The notes: generated by a model from the sequence alone, not told the origin. 64,000 nt of DNA from CAVSWT01 sp963775245 (GCA_963775245.1 CAVZID010000040.1:124001-188000); one strand, 5' to 3'. Positions 30,938 to 41,585 are shown, counted from the first letter of the stretch. Numbers and translations: made by a program.

Positions 30938-30971
30938 GTTCATTCACGTACACTACTGTTCGATACCGTAC
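30938..30971. promoter_or_regulatory. Phased GTTC/GTAC array, probable activator-binding site
   Basis: Four tetramers GTTC, GTAC, GTTC, GTAC begin at 30938, 30948, 30958 and 30968, exactly 10 bp apart, so all face one side of the helix. The same design occurs at 45941-45974. It lies about 115 bp before a sigma-54-like promoter, a usual distance for NtrC-type enhancer sites. Confidence 0.65.
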
Positions 30972-31085
30972 GATTAGTTTTTCCCCTCATTTAATCTTTT
31001 TCTTATCATGTCTATTTTAGTTTGTATTTTTATGTATTTTTCAAGAAATATTCTATTATTAAATTAATTATTAGCTTTCAAACTT

Positions 31086-31101
31086 AGGTACACTTATTGA
31101 A
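31086..31101 (+). promoter_or_regulatory. Sigma-54-like promoter for HlyD/ABC operon
   Basis: AGGTACACTTATTGAA has the -24 GG, the AC of GGCAC, and TTG at -12 with the expected 10-nt spacing between GG and GA. It matches the element at 46028 at 11 of 16 positions. It is 46 bp upstream of the adaptor gene. Confidence 0.55.
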
Positions 31102-31147
31102 ATTACAGTATAAATAAAAACATTGCATTGAAGTTATAGGTGATTAC

Positions 31148-32398
31148 TTGGATCGTAAATTAGAAAAAAAAGTTTTTTATAAAAGAAAAAGATTCTGGAT
31201 TTATTCTGCCGGAGCAGTTTTATTTCTTTTCTTAATCGGGTTGATTCTCGCTGATACTGGTTCAAAACTAAATGTTGATATGGAAAAAATAACTATCTCA
31301 ACAGTAAGCAGAAATGAATTTCAAGAGTTTATTCCTGTTAGCGGAACGGTTCTTCCTAAAACTACTTATTACCTGGATGCAATTTTAGGTGGGACTGTTG
31401 AAGAGAAGTTTGTAGAAGAAGGGACGATGGTAAAAAAAGGTGATAAGATTTTAAAGCTTTCAAATCCTTCACTTCAATTGGGTGCATTGCAAAACGAGGC
31501 TTCAACTTATCAACAAATAAATGATGCAAGAAATACAAGGCTATTGATTCAACAGAATAGTATTAGTCTTCAAACCGGACTTGTAGATGCAGTTTATAAA
31601 GCACAGAATTCACAGCAAATTTATGATCGTGAAAAAGTTATGTGGGAGAAGAAACTTGTTTCGCAGCAGGAATTTGAACAAGCAAGAGATAATTATTTAC
31701 ATGATATTGAACAGAAAAAGCTTGCACAGGAAAATTGGTCAAAAGATTCATTATTAAAATCAACACAACTTGAACAAATAAATTCTTCGATTGATAGATT
31801 ACAAAAGAACCTGGAATTAATAAGAGAGAATATTGATAACCTTACAATCAAAGCTCCAATTGACGGACAACTTACTTCATTGAATGGTGAAACCGGGCAA
31901 TCAAAATCTGCTGGAGACAGGCTTGGACAAATTGATGCTCTGGATGGTTACAAAGTTAGAGCAGATATTGATGAATTTTATATCGCAAGAGTTTTAAAAG
32001 GTTTGAACGCAACTGCAGATATAGATGGTAATACCTACAAGTTGGTTGTCAAAAAAGTTTATCCGGAAGTTAAAGACGGCAAGTTCGAGGTTGATATGGA
32101 ATTTGTTGGTAAGACTGCAGATGGCATCAGAAGAGGGCAAACATTACAAATCAGGTTACAGTTAAGCGATAGAACACAAGCATTATTATTGCCTCGTGGT
32201 GGGTTTTATCAAAAAACCGGCGGGCAGTGGGTATTTGTTGTTAACCAATCCGGCAATGAAGCAGTCAAAAGAAATATAAGTCTAGGCAGGCAAAACCCGG
32301 ATTACTTTGAAGTGCTTAGCGGATTAAAGCCTGGAGAAAAAGTAATTACTTCATCTTATGATAATTTTGGCGACGTTGATAAATTAATTCTAAAATAA
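31148..32398 (+). CDS. HlyD/MacA-like periplasmic adaptor subunit
   Basis: A 416-residue membrane-fusion protein with one N-terminal anchor (about residues 13-31), then a biotinyl-lipoyl half-domain (VEEKFVEEGTMVKKGDKILKL). A long helical hairpin follows (about 110-230, glutamine-rich), then the second lipoyl half (LTIKAPIDGQLTSLNGETGQ) and a beta-barrel/membrane-proximal domain ending GLKPGEKVITSSYDNF. It connects an inner-membrane MacB-type transporter to an outer-membrane channel; no TolC-type gene is seen in the window. It starts at TTG. It is first in the probable sigma-54 operon; the next ORF begins 2 bp after its stop. Confidence 0.92.
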   Translation: MDRKLEKKVFYKRKRFWIYSAGAVLFLFLIGLILADTGSKLNVDMEKITISTVSRNEFQEFIPVSGTVLPKTTYYLDAILGGTVEEKFVEEGTMVKKGDKILKLSNPSLQLGALQNEASTYQQINDARNTRLLIQQNSISLQTGLVDAVYKAQNSQQIYDREKVMWEKKLVSQQEFEQARDNYLHDIEQKKLAQENWSKDSLLKSTQLEQINSSIDRLQKNLELIRENIDNLTIKAPIDGQLTSLNGETGQSKSAGDRLGQIDALDGYKVRADIDEFYIARVLKGLNATADIDGNTYKLVVKKVYPEVKDGKFEVDMEFVGKTADGIRRGQTLQIRLQLSDRTQALLLPRGGFYQKTGGQWVFVVNQSGNEAVKRNISLGRQNPDYFEVLSGLKPGEKVITSSYDNFGDVDKLILK

Positions 32399-32400
32399 AA

Positions 32401-32631
32401 ATGTCAAATACTTCTGTTTACATATTGACTGATGAAACTAAAACGCCTATAATAAATTCAGAAAAGCTGACTGGACGTGAAAAATTTCTAATGCATTTTT
32501 GCAATCGACATATCGAATATTATGAAATTTTTGACAACTTAGATGATGCGAATAAAAGGAAAAAAATATTGGATAGTTTGTCTGAAGATAAAATCTTATC
32601 ATTTTTAGAATTTAACGGCTATCCATGTTAA
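32401..32631 (+). CDS. Small hypothetical protein
   Basis: A 76-residue ORF starting 2 bp after the adaptor stop and ending 40 bp before the first ABC ATPase, so it is inside the operon. No family is recognised with confidence. The phrases VYILTDETKTP and YYEIFDNLDDANKRKKILD faintly recall the ends of GIY-YIG proteins, but the catalytic GIY and central Arg region are missing. It has no signal peptide or membrane segment. The start may be coupled to the adaptor stop, because no separate ribosome site is visible. Confidence 0.6.
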   Translation: MSNTSVYILTDETKTPIINSEKLTGREKFLMHFCNRHIEYYEIFDNLDDANKRKKILDSLSEDKILSFLEFNGYPC

Positions 32632-32671
32632 GAAATAAAATTAAATTTAATTTTAAATTTTAGGAGCGCAA

Positions 32672-33382
32672 ATGCCCGGTACAAATCACACTATGATTAA
32701 AACAGTAGATTTAAAAAAAATATATACTACTGAAGAAGTTGAAACTACAGCATTGGACAATGTTAGTATTGAGATAAACGAAAAAGAGTTTGTCGCAATT
32801 ATGGGTCCATCCGGATGTGGTAAATCAACATTGTTGAATATTTTTGGATTGCTCGATAATCCTTCCGGCGGCGAATATCATTTTGTTGGGCATGAAGTTT
32901 CAAAATATACAGAGAGGCAAAGGGCCAACCTTCGCAAATCAAATATTGGATTTGTTTTTCAGAGTTTTAATTTGATTGACGAGTTAACTGTTTATGAAAA
33001 TGTTGAACTTCCGCTTTTATATTTAGGAGTTTCTTCAAGTGAAAGAGAAAAGATGGTGACAACAGTTTTAGAAAGAATGCAGATCATGCATCGTAAAGAT
33101 CACTTTCCGCAACAGTTATCCGGAGGCCAGCAGCAACGAGTTGCAGTCTCAAGAGCAGTTGTAGCAAAACCAAAATTAATTTTAGCGGATGAGCCAACCG
33201 GAAATCTTGATTCGGCAAATGGTGAAGAAGTTATGAATATCCTAACTCAATTAAATGAAGAGGGGACAACTATTATAATGGTGACTCACTCCCCGCATGA
33301 TTCCGAATTTGCTCATCGTGTTATTCATTTATTTGATGGGCATGTAGTTACAGAAAATTATAAAGAGAAATTTCATGTATAG
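32672..33382 (+). CDS. MacB/LolD-type ABC ATPase
   Basis: A 236-residue ABC ATP-binding protein of the MacB/LolD/FtsE class: Walker A GPSGCGKS (about 44-51), Q-loop FVFQSFNLIDELTVYENVELPL, signature LSGGQQQR (about 149-156), Walker B LILADEPTGNLDSA and H-loop VTHSPHD. All catalytic residues are present. It energises FtsX-type permeases that move molecules between inner membrane and periplasm without transporting across the inner membrane itself. An AGGAGCG ribosome site supports the ATG. The stop lies directly before a MITE-like insertion. Confidence 0.94.
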   Translation: MPGTNHTMIKTVDLKKIYTTEEVETTALDNVSIEINEKEFVAIMGPSGCGKSTLLNIFGLLDNPSGGEYHFVGHEVSKYTERQRANLRKSNIGFVFQSFNLIDELTVYENVELPLLYLGVSSSEREKMVTTVLERMQIMHRKDHFPQQLSGGQQQRVAVSRAVVAKPKLILADEPTGNLDSANGEEVMNILTQLNEEGTTIIMVTHSPHDSEFAHRVIHLFDGHVVTENYKEKFHV

Positions 33383-33384
33383 AA

Positions 33385-33546
33385 GCTCATCCCTGCCCCT
33401 TCCCACATAGTGGCAGGCCAAAGGGAAGGGTGGCTGATAGGAAGGATCATGAGAATGGAAATGTCAGGTAAAAATGAACTATCAACATTATTTTCGAATA
33501 AAGTTTTGAAAGTCCTCCCCCTTGGGGAGGATTTAGGAGGGGCTTT
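33385..33546. mobile_element. MITE-like inverted-repeat element without nuclease gene
   Basis: The left arm starts GCTCATCCC and holds the CCTTCCC...GGGAAGG hairpin. The right arm (33509-33546) holds TCCTCCCCC-TT-GGGGAGGA and ends GGAGGGGC. The 80 bp between the arms encode nothing obvious. The left hairpin loop is interrupted by 15 bp (CACATAGTGGCAGGC region) resembling a shortened double-hairpin unit. Both ends abut genes, and the right end provides AGGAGG six bases before the next ATG. Confidence 0.7.
33535..33540 (+). promoter_or_regulatory. Ribosome-binding site supplied by repeat end
   Basis: AGGAGG lies within the right arm of the MITE-like element, with six bases to the ATG at 33547. 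The element end therefore decides translation of the second ABC ATPase. Confidence 0.65.
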
Positions 33547-34218
33547 ATGATCAAACTTCAAAACATCGAAAAATTTTACAATAACAAATTCATTAAAACT
33601 TATGTTTTAAGAAATATAAATCTCGAAATTGAAGAAGGAGAATTTGTTTCTGTAATGGGGCCTTCTGGTTCGGGAAAATCAACGCTACTTAATATTATGG
33701 GAATGCTTGATGCTCCTTCCGGTGGAGAGTATTATTTCCTTGATGAACCTGTTCATAAGATGAGCGAGAAAAAATTATCGCAACTACATAAAACTTATAT
33801 TGGTTTTGTGTTTCAGCAATATCATCTCATTGATGAATTGACGGTATACGAAAATTTAGAAACTCCGCTGCTATACCAAAAAATTAAAACAAATGAACGA
33901 AAGGGAAGAGTAGCTGAGATACTTGACCGTTTTAATATGGTAGCTAAAAAAGATTTATTTCCAAATCAGCTTTCAGGCGGACAGCAGCAATTAACTGCAA
34001 TTGCAAGAGCAATAATCGCAGAACCAAAATTAATTCTCGCTGACGAACCAACAGGTAATCTTCATTCTGATCAAGGAAAAGAAATTATGGAAATTCTTAA
34101 AAAATTAAATCAGCAGGGGACGACAATTATTCAGGTTACACATTCGGAGACAAATGCTGAATACGGTAATAGGATAATTAAATTGATGGATGGGTGGATA
34201 GAGAAAAGCCCATCCTAA
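33547..34218 (+). CDS. Second MacB/LolD-type ABC ATPase
   Basis: A 223-residue ABC ATPase paralogous to the first: Walker A GPSGSGKS (about 38-45), signature LSGGQQQL (about 143-150), Walker B LILADEPTGNLH and H-loop VTHSETN. Two family positions differ: L instead of R at the end of the signature, and H instead of D or S after GNL. Activity is still plausible. Its start is served by the AGGAGG of the preceding repeat, and its last codons (SPS) and TAA stop lie inside the next repeat arm at 34208, so both ends have been shaped by insertions. Confidence 0.92.
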   Translation: MIKLQNIEKFYNNKFIKTYVLRNINLEIEEGEFVSVMGPSGSGKSTLLNIMGMLDAPSGGEYYFLDEPVHKMSEKKLSQLHKTYIGFVFQQYHLIDELTVYENLETPLLYQKIKTNERKGRVAEILDRFNMVAKKDLFPNQLSGGQQQLTAIARAIIAEPKLILADEPTGNLHSDQGKEIMEILKKLNQQGTTIIQVTHSETNAEYGNRIIKLMDGWIEKSPS

Positions 34219-34243
34219 ATCCTTCCCAAGGGGAAGGACTTTG
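34208..34243. repeat. Solo arm of the MITE-like family
   Basis: GCCCATCCTAAATCC, then the hairpin TCCTTCCC-AA(G)-GGGAAGGA, then CTTT. It matches the left arms at 41440 and 59230 almost base for base. It encodes the last residues and stop of the second ABC ATPase. Confidence 0.8.
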
Positions 34244-34310
34244 ACGATAGTTTTCATAAATTATTAATGATTTTTCATGAAAGGCTTAAGAGGGAGCCAA
34301 CGGGGTATAT

Positions 34311-36596
34311 ATGTTTCAAAGTTTTATTATTCAATTCTTTAGAAATATAAAAAGGCGGAAGCTTTTTTCTTTTATAAATATTACCGGCTTAGGTTTTGGA
34401 ATTGCATTTATATTGCTAATCGGGCAATATCTTTACCATGAGTTTAATTGCAACAAAGAAATAAAAGATATAGAGCAAATTTATAGATTGGTAGATGCAG
34501 GAAACAAGGACTACAATATTGATTATAGAATAAGTGATAAAATTTTAGAGACTATTCCTGATGTCAAGAATGCTTGCATTTTTAATCACTTTGGTACAGA
34601 TGCAAATTATAAAAATCAAAAATTTTACAATAGAAGATGGCGCTATCAGTCAACTCCAATTTCTTTAATATCTTTAATATTAAATTCATTTATGGTAATC
34701 CAAAAGAAGCACTTCACTCAATAAACGATCTTGTCCTATCCGAATCTGAGGCAATAAAAATTTATGGGACTGTAAACGTTGTTGGAAAAATAATTCAGTC
34801 TTAATCATCAATACGATTTTACAATAACAGCAGTTGTAAAAGACTTACCTGAGAATATTAGTTTCAAGTGTTACGCTTTTGTTAATTATAAGAATTCCAT
34901 TCAGAAGAGACTTTCATATAAACAAAATGATTCAAAGTTCCCTTTTAACATTTTTGTAAAGCTTAATAAAAATTTGAATATAAAATTAGTTGAAAATAAA
35001 ATATCGGAACTAAGTAAAGTTGATAGCTTACTCTTTCCAAAGAAAATAATTCTTACACCGTTAAAAACAAATTATTTTAACTCGGATTTTCATGATTCTG
35101 ACTTGATGCATGTTAATACTGGTTTGATGAAATTATTATCCTTTATAGGAATTATAATTTTATTGCTCGCAGTAATTAATTTCATAAACCTTGAAACAGC
35201 AGCGTATAAATATCGCTTAAAAGAAATCGGGGTTAAAAAGTGTTTAGGTGCTGATAGAAAGAATTTAATTTATCAGTTATTAATTGAATCTACCTTTACA
35301 ACCATTATATCTGGAATTTTAGGAGTAATTTTAGCTGAGATATTCTTGCCTTATTTTAATCAATTTATTGATAAGTCTTTATCGCTTCAAGTTTTTAGTA
35401 ATTCAAGTTTTTTGAGCTTGTTCATAACTTTCATTTTATTGTTAAGCTTAATTGCCGGTTTAATTCCAGCTATAATTTTATCAAAGATATCGCCATTAAA
35501 TCTTTTTAAAGTAAACCCTCATTCAATAACCTTTGGAACAAGTTCAAGGGGCTTTCTTACCATGTTTCAATTCGCAGTTACAATTGTTCTTATTTGCGGG
35601 TTGATAATTATTAATAAACAAATTGAATTTGTCAAACATAAAGATTTAGGTTTTAAAACTGACAAGCTACTTTACATAAGTACTTTTTATACATTAGGTA
35701 ATAGAATAACTCCATTAACAAATAAATTGTTACAATATCATGGTGTAAAATCACTTTCCAGAACAATGGGTATTCCAGGTAGCGTTTACCTAATCCTTAA
35801 TGGTTATAAAACTATAGAAATAGATTCTGCATCGCTCAAGACTTTTGGGTTTAAGATCACTAAGGGAAGAAGTATTCATTCTGGTGATGAAGGAAAAGTT
35901 TGTTTTGTAAATGAAGAAGCAATGAAAAAATTAAGCCGGAATAACTTGCAAAACCATAAAATATTAGGCTGTGAGATAGCTGGAGTAGTTGCTGATTTTA
36001 ACTATGAATCACTTTACAATGCAACAGGCCCACTTGCTTTATGGTACAGCAAAGAATTTGAATACACTCATATTACTATGAGAATTTCCGGGCCAATTGT
36101 CGAAGCAATTTCTTATATAAAGAAAACGTGGAATGAAGTCTGTCCTGATTATCAAATAAATTATGGATTTTATGATGAATATTTTGCATCAATGTACAAG
36201 AAAGAAGAAAACCTCGCAACATTAGTTAGTATATTCTCAATCCTTGCTATTGTTATTTCATGCCTGGGCATATTCGGTTTATCCGTTTTTCAATCTGAAC
36301 AAAGAATAAAAGAAATTGGAATAAGAAAAGTTCTTGGTGCTTCGATTCCTGAAGTTATGATGTTATTAATAAAGAACTTTTCTAAGTGGGTGATTTTTGC
36401 AAATGTTATTGCCATTCCAATTGCTTATTACTTCATGCAAAAGTGGCTTCAAGACTTTGCTTATAGAATTGAAATTAGCTGGTGGATGTTTGCGTTGGCA
36501 GGATTCATTACAATAATAATTGCGTTGCTTACGGTGAGTGTGCAAGCGATTAAAGCTGCGGTTGCAAATCCAGTTGAATCTTTACGATATGAATAG
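34311..36596 (+). pseudogene. FtsX/MacB-type permease 1, frameshifted
   Basis: One permease of about 760 residues in at least two frames. The N-terminal piece (34311-34724) contains the first membrane helix and the opening IQFFRNIKRRKLFSFINITGL. The C-terminal piece (usable from 34974 to 36596) has the remaining helices and the FtsX motifs GVKKCLGADRKNLIYQ and GIRKVLGASIPEVM, ending NPVESLRYE. Shifts lie near 34660 and 34800. The expected plan is one N-terminal TM, a large periplasmic MacB_PCD domain, three TMs, a second periplasmic domain and three TMs. It would work with the two ATPases just upstream. It ends 9 bp before the next permease. Confidence 0.85.
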
Positions 36597-36605
36597 AAGA
36601 GTATC

Positions 36606-39033
36606 ATGATAAAAAATTATTTAAAAGTAGCATTCAGAAATTTAATTAGATATAAAACTTATTCGTTTATTAATATTATCGGACTATCAGTTGGTATTGC
36701 CTGCTGCTTATTAATTCTTTTGTATATTCAAAATGAACTGAGCTATGACAGATTTAATAAAAATGCAGACAGAATTTTCCGGATAAATACGGATTTAAAG
36801 TTTGGTGCAACGGAGCTTGCCATACCTGTTTGCTCTGATATGATGGGCCCACTACTCAAACAAGATTACCCTCAAGTAGAAGAATACACACGTATCTATA
36901 ACTTCGGCGGGAAAAAAATGGTAAGAAAGGGAAACAACTTTTACACTGAACAAAAAATAGCTTTTGTAGATTCAACGTTTTTTAAAGTATTTACCTTCCA
37001 GGTTTTATTTGGGAAAACAAACAAAATCTTAAATGAACCAAACACAGTTGTAATAACCGAAACAATTGCTCAAAAATATTTTAATACTGCTGATGCTGTA
37101 GGGAGGTATATTGAAACTGATGATAATGGAAGGACATTGTACAAAGTTACGGCAGTAATAAAAGATATGCCCGAGAATTCACATTTTAAATTTGATTTCC
37201 TTTTTCCAATGCAAAATTTAAATTATGACTGGGGCAATTTTGTTTCATCAAATTTCCATACTTACCTATTACTAAAAGAATGGTGTTAATTATAAAGAAT
37301 TTGAGAAAAATTTTAGCATTTATAATGATAAATATGTTTTTCCTTATGCTAAAAAACATATACAGGTAAACAGCAAAGAGGAGTTTGAAAAAGCAGGCAA
37401 CAAAATTGAATATTCGCTTATTCCAATTACTGATATTCATCTTTATTCTAAACGCAGCCAGGAAATGAGTCCAACGGGTAACATACAATATGTTTATATT
37501 TTTTCTGCTGTGGCTTTATTTATTCTGCTTATTGCATGCATAAATTTTATGAACCTTACTACAGCACGTTCAGCAAACCGTGCAAGGGAAGTTGGAATTC
37601 GAAAAGTATTGGGGACAGAACGCAAAAGTCTTATTTACCAGTTTCTAACAGAATCAACCTTAACATCATTTATAGCTGTAATTCTGGCAGTTGTAATAGT
37701 ATATCATGTATTAACTTTCTTTAATAATATTTCCGGAAAAGAGCTGCATGCAAATAATCTTTTTTCATCTTCAATCCTGTACTTTATGATTTTACTTCCT
37801 ATAATAATAGGGTTGATGGCAGGCAGCTATCCTTCATTTTTCCTTTCACGTTTTAGTCCTGTTGAAATTATTAAAGGAAAATTATCCAAAGGCAGCAAAG
37901 GCGGCAGGCTCCGAAGTGTGCTGGTTGTATTTCAGTTTGCTTCATCGATTATTTTGATAACCGGTACAATCATCATTTATAATCAACTAAATTTTATACA
38001 AAATAAAAATCTCGGCTACCAGAAAGATCAAGTATTGATTGTAGATGATGTATATAATCTTGGAAAAAATATTGATGCATTCAAGAATGAAATGCTCAAA
38101 ATTAATGGGGTAACCTCAGGAACAATATCCGGGTTTCTCCCGGTTCCTTCTGCAAGAAATTTTAGTGCGTTTTATAACAAAGCTGAAATGGTTTCCGAAA
38201 GCGGATTTACAATGCAGAGGTGGAAAATAGATTATGATTATTTTAAAACTCTTGGTATTAAGTTAATTAAAGGAAGAAACTTTTCACCTGGATTCGGAAC
38301 GGATTCTTTATCAATTATTATTAATGAAACCGCTGCAAGACAGCTTGGTTATAAAAATCCGTTGAATGAAAAACTTTTTACATGGGTTGGCGGCGGTAGA
38401 TTAGTAAGTTACAATATTATCGGTGTTGTAAAAGATTTCCATTTCGAATCTTTTCACCAGGATATTGGTCCGTTATGTTTTGTCCATGAAAATAATTATG
38501 ATCTTGCCGCATTTAAAATCAATGCTGTTCAATCTCAAAATATATTAAAAGAAGCTGAAGTTAAATGGAAACAAATGGCCTCAGGAATGCCTTTTAGCTT
38601 TAGGTTTATGGATGATTCATTTAACGAATTTTACAAGGCTGAAAAGCAAGTTGGGATAATTGCTCTTTCATTTTCAATTCTTGCAATTTTGGTTGCTTGC
38701 TTGGGATTATTTGGACTTGCAACCTTCCTTGCTGAACAAAAGACAAAAGAAATTGGAGTGAGAAAAGTTTTGGGCGCTTCAATTCTATCAATACTTTTAA
38801 TGCTATCCAAAGAATTTCTTAAATGGATTGTTATTGCAAATATAATTGCCTGGCCGGTAGCTTATTATCTTATGCATAAATGGCTTCAGGAATTTGCATA
38901 TAAAGTTGAAATTGGTTGGTGGATTTTTGGATTGTCCGGAGTAATTGCAATTATTATAGCTTTACTCACAGTTAGCATACAAGCAGTTAAAGCTGCAACT
39001 GCAAACCCGGTAGAGTCTTTAAGATATGAATAG
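36606..39033 (+). pseudogene. FtsX/MacB-type permease 2, one frameshift
   Basis: About 808 residues in two frames joined by dropping a G near 37282. The first frame (36606-37289) ends after TYLLLK, and the second resumes as GVNYKEFEKNFSIYN and runs to 39033. It starts MIKNYLKVAFRNLIRYKTYSFINIIGLSVGIACC, with the cluster's characteristic first helix. FtsX signatures are GIRKVLGTERKSLIYQ, GVRKVLGASILSIL and the terminal NPVESLRYE. It is an inner-membrane protein with eight predicted helices and a large periplasmic domain. It follows permease 1 by 9 bp and precedes permease 3 by 9 bp, clearly the same transcript. Confidence 0.88.
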
Positions 39034-39042
39034 GAGAGAGTT

Positions 39043-41439
39043 ATGTTAAAAAATTATTTTAAAATCGCTTTCAGAAATATTTTTCAAAATAAGGCTTATT
39101 CTTTAATTAATATAGTGGGACTTAGTATTGGAATTGCCAGTTGCATTCTAATCCTTTTATATGTTCAAAATGAATTCAGTTATGATAAATTCAATAAAAA
39201 TTATGAAAACATCTATAGGATTGGAACTAATTCAAGCTGGTATGAGAAAACTTCAACAGTACCTATTACTCCGTCGCCTCTTGGTCCGGCGTTAATAGAA
39301 AATTTTCAGGATGTAATTAGTTATAACAGAGTTTACTGGCTGTCTCCTATGAAACAAATATTTAAGTATGATAAAAACAAATCTTTTTATGAAGACGGAT
39401 TAGTCTATTCTGATTCAAATTTTTTCAATTTTTTCAGCTTTCATCTGCTTGCAGGCGACAAGGAACATGTATTATCTAGTCCTTTTACTATAGTAATTAC
39501 AAAATCTGTTGCAGAAAAATATTTTGGTGATAAAGATCCAATTGGTAAAGTAATTCAGCTTGAAAGATGGAACGGAAAAGGGTTTAATTTTACTATTTCA
39601 GGTATAGCATCAGATCCGCCTTCCAATTCAAGCTTGCAATTTAAATTTGTTGCTTCTTTCAGCTCCCTTTATACAAAGGAGTTTAACTACCGGGGCATCG
39701 AAGGATGGAATCAAATGAGCTTTTTTACTTATGTTTTGTTATCGGGAAAAAATACTGCTCAAAGTCTCGAAGCAAAATTTCCTTCATTTCTTAGTCAACA
39801 GCCGGGAAGCAAAGAGGTATATAAAGCAAGGAACATTTCATTATTTCTTCAGCCAATTGAAGACATTCATCTATTTTCAAATTTTGACTTTTCTATGACT
39901 GAAGATATTGATGTAGAATCGCTTTATATCTTATCGGTGATTGCAGCTTTCCTTTTGTTAATAGCAATTATAAACTTTGTAAATCTATCAACTGCCAGAT
40001 ATACTAAGCGTACCAAAGAGGTCGGAGTTAGAAAAGTTATGGGCGCGGTACGTGTACGATTAATAAGGCAAATTATAGCAGAATCAATCCTTATGAGTAT
40101 AGTTGCTTCTATATTTGCGGTATTATTGGTTGAATTGACAATTCCGTTTACAAAAAGCATTATGGGAGTAGGATTAAAGTTTTATTTAATTAATGAAACA
40201 ATAACCCCATTGGTTATACTTTTAGCGGCAATTGTAATTGGAATATTTGCGGGGATATATCCGGCACTTTTTCTTACCTCTTTTAAGCTGGTTTCTATTT
40301 TGAAGAATAAATTTAAATCAACAAAAACAGGCAGTATAATGAGAAAGGGAATGGTAGGTTTTCAATTTACTGTTTCAATAGCTTTGATTGTATGCACAAT
40401 TCTCGTTCAACGGCAGATTAGGTATATGCAAAATACAAATCTTGGTTTTAATAAAAATAATGTAGTCTTAATTCCTTTAATAAATATTGATGCAGCTAAT
40501 CGTGCAAATGTATATTGTACTGAAGTTCAAAAAAATCCCGGTGTATTAATGACATCGGTTGCCTCTAGTTTCCCTAGCGAAATAAATATGAAATCAGCAT
40601 TTAGAATTAATGGACCTGAATCCAAAAACATTCCGATGTGGAAAGTTTATATGGATCCTGAATATTTGAAACTTTTAGACTTGAAGATAAAAGAAGGTTC
40701 AATTCATGAATCATCACAAAACAGCGGAGAAGTCATTATAAATGAAGCAGCACAAACTGAATTGGGATTAAAAATAGCAGTGGGCAAAGAACTTCTAAGA
40801 GGCAAAGAAAGATTAAGAATAGCTGCTGTAATCAAAAACTATAATTTTCAATCTCTTCGTGATAATATTAGTCCTTTGGTGTTACAAATAACTTCAACCT
40901 CTACAGGGGTTATTCTTTGCAAAATAAGGCCTACAAATTATACTTCGGCTATAGGTTTTTTGAAAACAAAATGGATGGAAGTTAACAAAGATATTCCTTT
41001 CGAGTATTCTTTCCTTGATAACGATTTAAATAAACTATACAAAAAAGAAAGTAAGTTCGGCAGTATAGTAAATATTTTTTCCGGGTTAGCAATAATAGTT
41101 GCCTGCCTTGGATTATTAGGCCTTTCAATGTTTAGTATAGAGCAGAGAATAAAGGAAATAGGTATAAGAAAAGTTCTGGGAGCTTCGATACCTATGATTA
41201 TTAAACTGGTTACAAAAGAATTTATAATAATAGTATTACTTTCAAATATAATTGCCTGGCCGATTGCTTATTACTTCATGAAAAATTGGCTTAATAACTA
41301 TGCATATCATGTAAATATAAGTTGGTGGGTATTCATTCTAGCTGGCGGAATTGCTTTAATGATTGCTGTAACTACTGTAGGCATTCAAGCGATTAAAGCT
41401 GCAACCGCAAATCCAGTTAAATCATTAAGATATGAATAG
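39043..41439 (+). CDS. FtsX/MacB-type permease 3
   Basis: An intact 798-residue permease. Helix 1 lies in KAYSLINIVGLSIGIASCILILLYV, then a MacB_PCD periplasmic domain (about 45-285). Helices 2-4 surround GVRKVMGAVRVRLIRQIIAESILM, a second periplasmic domain spans about 445-680, and helices follow GIRKVLGASIPMIIKL. The C-terminal NPVKSLRYE is shared by all copies. It has no ATPase of its own and presumably uses the pair at 32.7-34.2 kb. Its GAGAGTT ribosome site and 9-bp spacing indicate co-translation with permease 2. The MITE-like repeat at 41440 begins right after its TAG. Confidence 0.93.
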   Translation: MLKNYFKIAFRNIFQNKAYSLINIVGLSIGIASCILILLYVQNEFSYDKFNKNYENIYRIGTNSSWYEKTSTVPITPSPLGPALIENFQDVISYNRVYWLSPMKQIFKYDKNKSFYEDGLVYSDSNFFNFFSFHLLAGDKEHVLSSPFTIVITKSVAEKYFGDKDPIGKVIQLERWNGKGFNFTISGIASDPPSNSSLQFKFVASFSSLYTKEFNYRGIEGWNQMSFFTYVLLSGKNTAQSLEAKFPSFLSQQPGSKEVYKARNISLFLQPIEDIHLFSNFDFSMTEDIDVESLYILSVIAAFLLLIAIINFVNLSTARYTKRTKEVGVRKVMGAVRVRLIRQIIAESILMSIVASIFAVLLVELTIPFTKSIMGVGLKFYLINETITPLVILLAAIVIGIFAGIYPALFLTSFKLVSILKNKFKSTKTGSIMRKGMVGFQFTVSIALIVCTILVQRQIRYMQNTNLGFNKNNVVLIPLINIDAANRANVYCTEVQKNPGVLMTSVASSFPSEINMKSAFRINGPESKNIPMWKVYMDPEYLKLLDLKIKEGSIHESSQNSGEVIINEAAQTELGLKIAVGKELLRGKERLRIAAVIKNYNFQSLRDNISPLVLQITSTSTGVILCKIRPTNYTSAIGFLKTKWMEVNKDIPFEYSFLDNDLNKLYKKESKFGSIVNIFSGLAIIVACLGLLGLSMFSIEQRIKEIGIRKVLGASIPMIIKLVTKEFIIIVLLSNIIAWPIAYYFMKNWLNNYAYHVNISWWVFILAGGIALMIAVTTVGIQAIKAATANPVKSLRYE

Positions 41440-41528
41440 GCCCATCCTAAATCCTTCCCAAGGGGAAGGACTTATCAAAGCCCTTTCCTTTTCAGGGATT
41501 CCTTGAAGGAGAGGGTTTGGGAGAGGCT
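41440..41528. mobile_element. MITE-like element with decayed double-hairpin insert
   Basis: The left arm GCCCATCCTAAATCC with TCCTTCCC-AAGG-GGAAGGA is followed after 3 bp by an inverted right arm (AAAGCCCTTTCC ... GGAGAGGG ... GAGAGGCT). The right hairpin loop holds TCAGGGATTCCTTGAA, which aligns with the insert in the copy at 51009 but has lost several bases. Confidence 0.7.
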
Positions 41529-41585
41529 GATAAAGTTTTTATTGCAAATCATGTTGAGTCACTAAAATATTAGTAGGATGGAATT

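Larger units (their letters stand above)
30685..31147. other. Divergent control region between DUF1016 and the ABC cluster
   Basis: A 463-bp region that must drive the minus-strand DUF1016/two-component genes and the plus-strand adaptor/ABC genes. It contains the phased tetramer array at 30938-30971 and the sigma-54-like element at 31086-31101. I found no other ORF or RNA gene. Confidence 0.5.

Noticed and set aside
32401..32631. Small operon ORF as a GIY-YIG nuclease
   Set aside because: Only weak similarity at both ends; the GIY core, central Arg and catalytic Glu region are not convincing.
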